This document shows, piece by piece, positions 5,830-7,531 of a stretch of 7,531 nucleotides of DNA. This DNA comes from Chloroflexota bacterium (GTDB taxonomy: Bacteria; Chloroflexota; Dehalococcoidia; Tepidiformales; Tepidiformaceae). The position numbers and the translations under genes were made by a program. The notes beneath the pieces were generated by a model. That model did not search any database and had not been told where the DNA came from. It worked only from the letters and a program-made list of their open reading frames with translations. Within the stretch, counting starts at the first letter, position 1. Each line of letters starts with the position of its first letter. Location: contig JANXYE010000617.1 of assembly GCA_025350285.1 (NCBI GenBank), positions 1 to 7,531 on the forward strand, in the 5' to 3' direction.

Positions 5830-6070
5830 GTCGGCATGGTGGATGCGGGGTGGTGTAGCTCCGATTGAGCGTGGGTGACCACCGAGTTCCCCGGACGTTC
5901 ACGGAGTAGCAACCGGATGGCAAGCGTTTCAGGTTCCCGCGCGGCGGTTGGGGAAGGAAACGAGGGGGACGGATGATCGGTTTCGTTAGCGGAGTGAACC
6001 CGTGCGGTTACCGGCGGGCAACCGCGCCTCCACCGAACCTCTACGGACGCGAGCGACCGTGGGCTGGCAG
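5830..6070. other. Divergent intergenic region between the operon and the flippase
   Basis: These 241 nt must hold the promoters for both directions unless transcription enters from elsewhere. I cannot call a convincing -10/-35 pair on either strand. Visible items are the ACCGAGTTCC word at 5881-5890, a 6-bp inverted repeat GCGGTT (6004-6009)/AACCGC (6020-6025) with a 10-nt loop, and a candidate 33-codon leader ORF at 5973-6074. Confidence 0.5.
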
Positions 6071-6074
6071 ATGA
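5973..6074 (+). CDS. Candidate small leader ORF (33 codons), translationally coupled to the flippase
   Basis: The ATG at 5973 has a purine-rich GAGGGGG at 5962-5968, 4 nt upstream. The frame stays open for 33 codons and ends with TGA at 6072-6074, overlapping the flippase ATG (6071) as ATGA. The peptide begins MIGFVSGVNP and is then rich in Arg and Pro (PPPNLYGRERPW). It has no recognisable domain and no run of one amino acid that would suggest classical attenuation. A possible role is to deliver ribosomes to the flippase start, which lacks its own good Shine-Dalgarno. Short open frames are common by chance in high-GC DNA, so this is tentative. Confidence 0.3.
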   Translation: MIGFVSGVNPCGYRRATAPPPNLYGRERPWAGR

Positions 6075-7531
6075 CGCACGCCTTTCGCGCCCGCATGTTC
6101 GCCGTCCAACAGCCGCCGCACTTGGAGCGGCACTCGCTTCGCCAAAACGCGCTGTGGATGTTCGCCGGGCAGGGGCTGACCTGGGTGCTGACGGCCGTAA
6201 CCCTGGCGCTCCTGCCGCGCTATCTCGGCCCGGCGGAGATGGGCAGTCTCGGGATCGGCGTTTCGTTTTCGCTGCTGGCGGCGACGGTGGCCGGGCTGGG
6301 CATGGCGACGCTGATCACGCGGGAGGTCGCGCGGGACCGGGCCGGCGCGCGGGACCTGCTGGCGACCGCGCTGTGGCTGCACGTCATCATTGGGATCGCC
6401 GGGGCGGTGGGATGCGTGGCTATCGGCAACGCGCTCGATTACAGCCGGGCCACTCAAGTGGCGGTCGTCGTGCTCGCGGCGACGGTGCCCTTCAACCTTG
6501 TTTCGCTGCTTGGCTTCGGGGCGCTGCAAGGGGCCGAGGTGATGCGTCACCAGGCGATCTGGGACGCCCTCACGAAGCTGCTGACACTCTTCGCGCTCGT
6601 GCTGATCGTGGCGTTCGACCTGGGGTTCAGGTCGTACCTGGCGGTGGCGTTCGCGACGGCGATATTCGCGGCGGCGCCGGGCCTGCTCCTGATGCATCGC
6701 TACCTGCCGTTTCGGATTCTTTCATTCAGCTTCCGGCGAGCGCGGTGGCTGGTGGTCCAAAGCCTGCCGTTCTGCACGTTCGGGATCGTGCTGGCGGTGT
6801 ACCCGGCGGTGGATGTCTTCCTGCTTTCGCTGCTTTCGGGCGAGCGGGCCGTGGGTATCTATTCGACGCCGGTGCGGATCTTCGGGACGCTGCTTTTCGG
6901 GCCGACGATCATCATGACGGTGGTGTTCCCGCGGCTGGCGGCTTCGTTCGTTGATTCGCCAGCGAAGATGCGAGAGGTGGCACGAAAGACGCTGGACGTG
7001 GTCATCGGGGTGACGGCGCCGGTGGCGCTGCTGACGGCGGGCGCCGGGCAAGCGTTCCTGCCGAAGCTTGTCGGCAACCAGTTCGCGGACAGTGGGCCCG
7101 TGCTGATGCTGCTGGCGCTGGTGCTGGTTTCGACGAGCATCAATATGGTCGCCCATCGCGTGCTGGTGGCGGCCGACCGGCAGAAGCGCTGGACGATCGT
7201 GATGTGCGCGGGGCTGGCGGCGAAAATCGTGCTCGACCTGGCGCTCATTCCGGTTTTCGAGGCGTGGCTGGGGAACGCCGCTCTGGGCGCGGCGGTGGGG
7301 TTCCTGCTAGTAGAGACGGGCATGGTGGTTGCGGCGTTCGCCTTCCTGCCGCCGGGGATCGTCGATAGGGGCGCGGCGCGGTCGTACGGGCGGCTTGCGC
7401 TGGTGGCCTTGGCGACGGCGGCGGCGATGCTCGTGGCGCGCCCGGGCGGCTTCCTCGCGATTGGCGTGGCGGGCGGAGGGGTGTACGCGGCCGGGGTGCT
7501 TATCGCGCGGGTCTACACGCCGGGGCAGCTC
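6071..7531 (+). CDS. Oligosaccharide flippase / polysaccharide biosynthesis membrane protein (Wzx-like, MOP superfamily), 3' end outside window
   Basis: 487 codons are visible and the frame is still open at the right edge. Wzx-type proteins move lipid-linked oligosaccharide across the inner membrane. The protein opens with a short polar N-terminus (1-25), then RQNALWMFAGQGLTWVL (24-40) and LLPRYLGPAEMGSLGIGVS (47-65), the characteristic first-helix pair with a YLGP-x-x-x-G loop. About 12 to 14 hydrophobic segments follow, roughly at 66-83, 98-120, 128-152, 168-206, 228-256, 264-287, 308-330, 343-361, 373-393, 401-426 and 440-480. PAVDVFLLSLLSGERAVGIYS (245-265) and VLMLLALVLV (344-353) are also typical of the family. 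The start at 6071 is chosen because it overlaps the candidate leader ORF stop; GTG at 6059 and ATG at 6095 are in-frame alternatives and none has a strong Shine-Dalgarno. It diverges from the sugar operon and probably exports its product. Confidence 0.88.
   Translation, partial: MTHAFRARMFAVQQPPHLERHSLRQNALWMFAGQGLTWVLTAVTLALLPRYLGPAEMGSLGIGVSFSLLAATVAGLGMATLITREVARDRAGARDLLATALWLHVIIGIAGAVGCVAIGNALDYSRATQVAVVVLAATVPFNLVSLLGFGALQGAEVMRHQAIWDALTKLLTLFALVLIVAFDLGFRSYLAVAFATAIFAAAPGLLLMHRYLPFRILSFSFRRARWLVVQSLPFCTFGIVLAVYPAVDVFLLSLLSGERAVGIYSTPVRIFGTLLFGPTIIMTVVFPRLAASFVDSPAKMREVARKTLDVVIGVTAPVALLTAGAGQAFLPKLVGNQFADSGPVLMLLALVLVSTSINMVAHRVLVAADRQKRWTIVMCAGLAAKIVLDLALIPVFEAWLGNAALGAAVGFLLVETGMVVAAFAFLPPGIVDRGAARSYGRLALVALATAAAMLVARPGGFLAIGVAGGGVYAAGVLIARVYTPGQL

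Noticed and set aside
5826..5837. Three-codon ATG-CCG-ACA-TGA upstream ORF overlapping the oxidoreductase start on the minus strand.
   Set aside because: It has no Shine-Dalgarno and is too short to separate from chance. It is noted only in the gene entry.
5947..5978. TTGGGG, an 18-nt spacer and GATGAT as a sigma-70-like promoter for the flippase.
   Set aside because: Only 3 of 6 and 4 of 6 consensus matches, in GC-rich DNA where such matches are frequent; the -10 would also overlap the candidate leader start.
6154..6954. A 266-codon plus-strand open frame within the flippase in another frame.
   Set aside because: It is Arg/Gly/Ala-rich without motifs, while the overlapping frame from 6071 gives a clear multi-helix flippase.
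1..7531. Defence system, CRISPR array, insertion sequence, tRNA or rRNA.
   Set aside because: No repeat-spacer pattern, transposase or nuclease motif, terminal inverted repeats or structured RNA gene was seen on reading both strands.

Overview
The window is high-GC bacterial DNA carrying a sugar-nucleotide and surface-polysaccharide locus. Long antisense ORFs lie opposite most genes, as expected of a high-GC genome with strong third-position GC bias. The gene families and GC-rich intergenic hairpins would fit a Chloroflexota (Dehalococcoidia-like) or another high-GC soil, marine or metagenomic lineage. This is a weak guess: there is no rRNA or other marker here.

Layout. Almost everything up to 5829 is on the minus strand, so it is transcribed from right to left. 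A tight four-gene operon comes first: a Gfo/Idh/MocA oxidoreductase (5829-4759), a DegT-family PLP aminotransferase (4762-3620, GTG start), a GalE-like NAD-dependent epimerase (3617-2610) and a second, different DegT-family aminotransferase (2613-1492). The junctions are a 4-nt overlap, a 2-nt gap and a 4-nt overlap, so these genes are very probably co-transcribed and translationally coupled. After a 138-nt gap comes a NodB-type polysaccharide deacetylase (1353-562). After another 141-nt gap, filled with hairpins and small repeats, comes the start of an enoyl-CoA hydratase/isomerase (420 to beyond the left edge). That gene appears to have lost about 50 internal residues in frame. On the plus strand, a Wzx-type flippase (6071 to beyond the right edge) diverges from the operon across a 241-nt region. 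That region also holds a possible 33-codon leader ORF whose stop overlaps the flippase start.

How the genes fit together. The oxidoreductase plus the first aminotransferase is the core of routes that oxidise a sugar nucleotide to a keto-sugar and then aminate it (WlbA/WlbC- or WbpB/WbpE-like). The epimerase plus the second aminotransferase looks like a second sugar-modifying pair. The flippase would export lipid-linked glycan and the deacetylase could trim N-acetyl groups. The exact sugar cannot be read from sequence. No glycosyltransferase, acyltransferase or polymerase lies in the window, so the locus probably extends to the right. The crotonase is not obviously part of the pathway.

The points most worth a second look are the deleted crotonase, the two-aminotransferase operon with unusual active-site-region residues in the second enzyme, the candidate flippase leader ORF, and a 12-bp element shared just upstream of two minus-strand start codons. 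I see no mobile element, CRISPR array, tRNA or rRNA, and no clear sign of a wholly new system.
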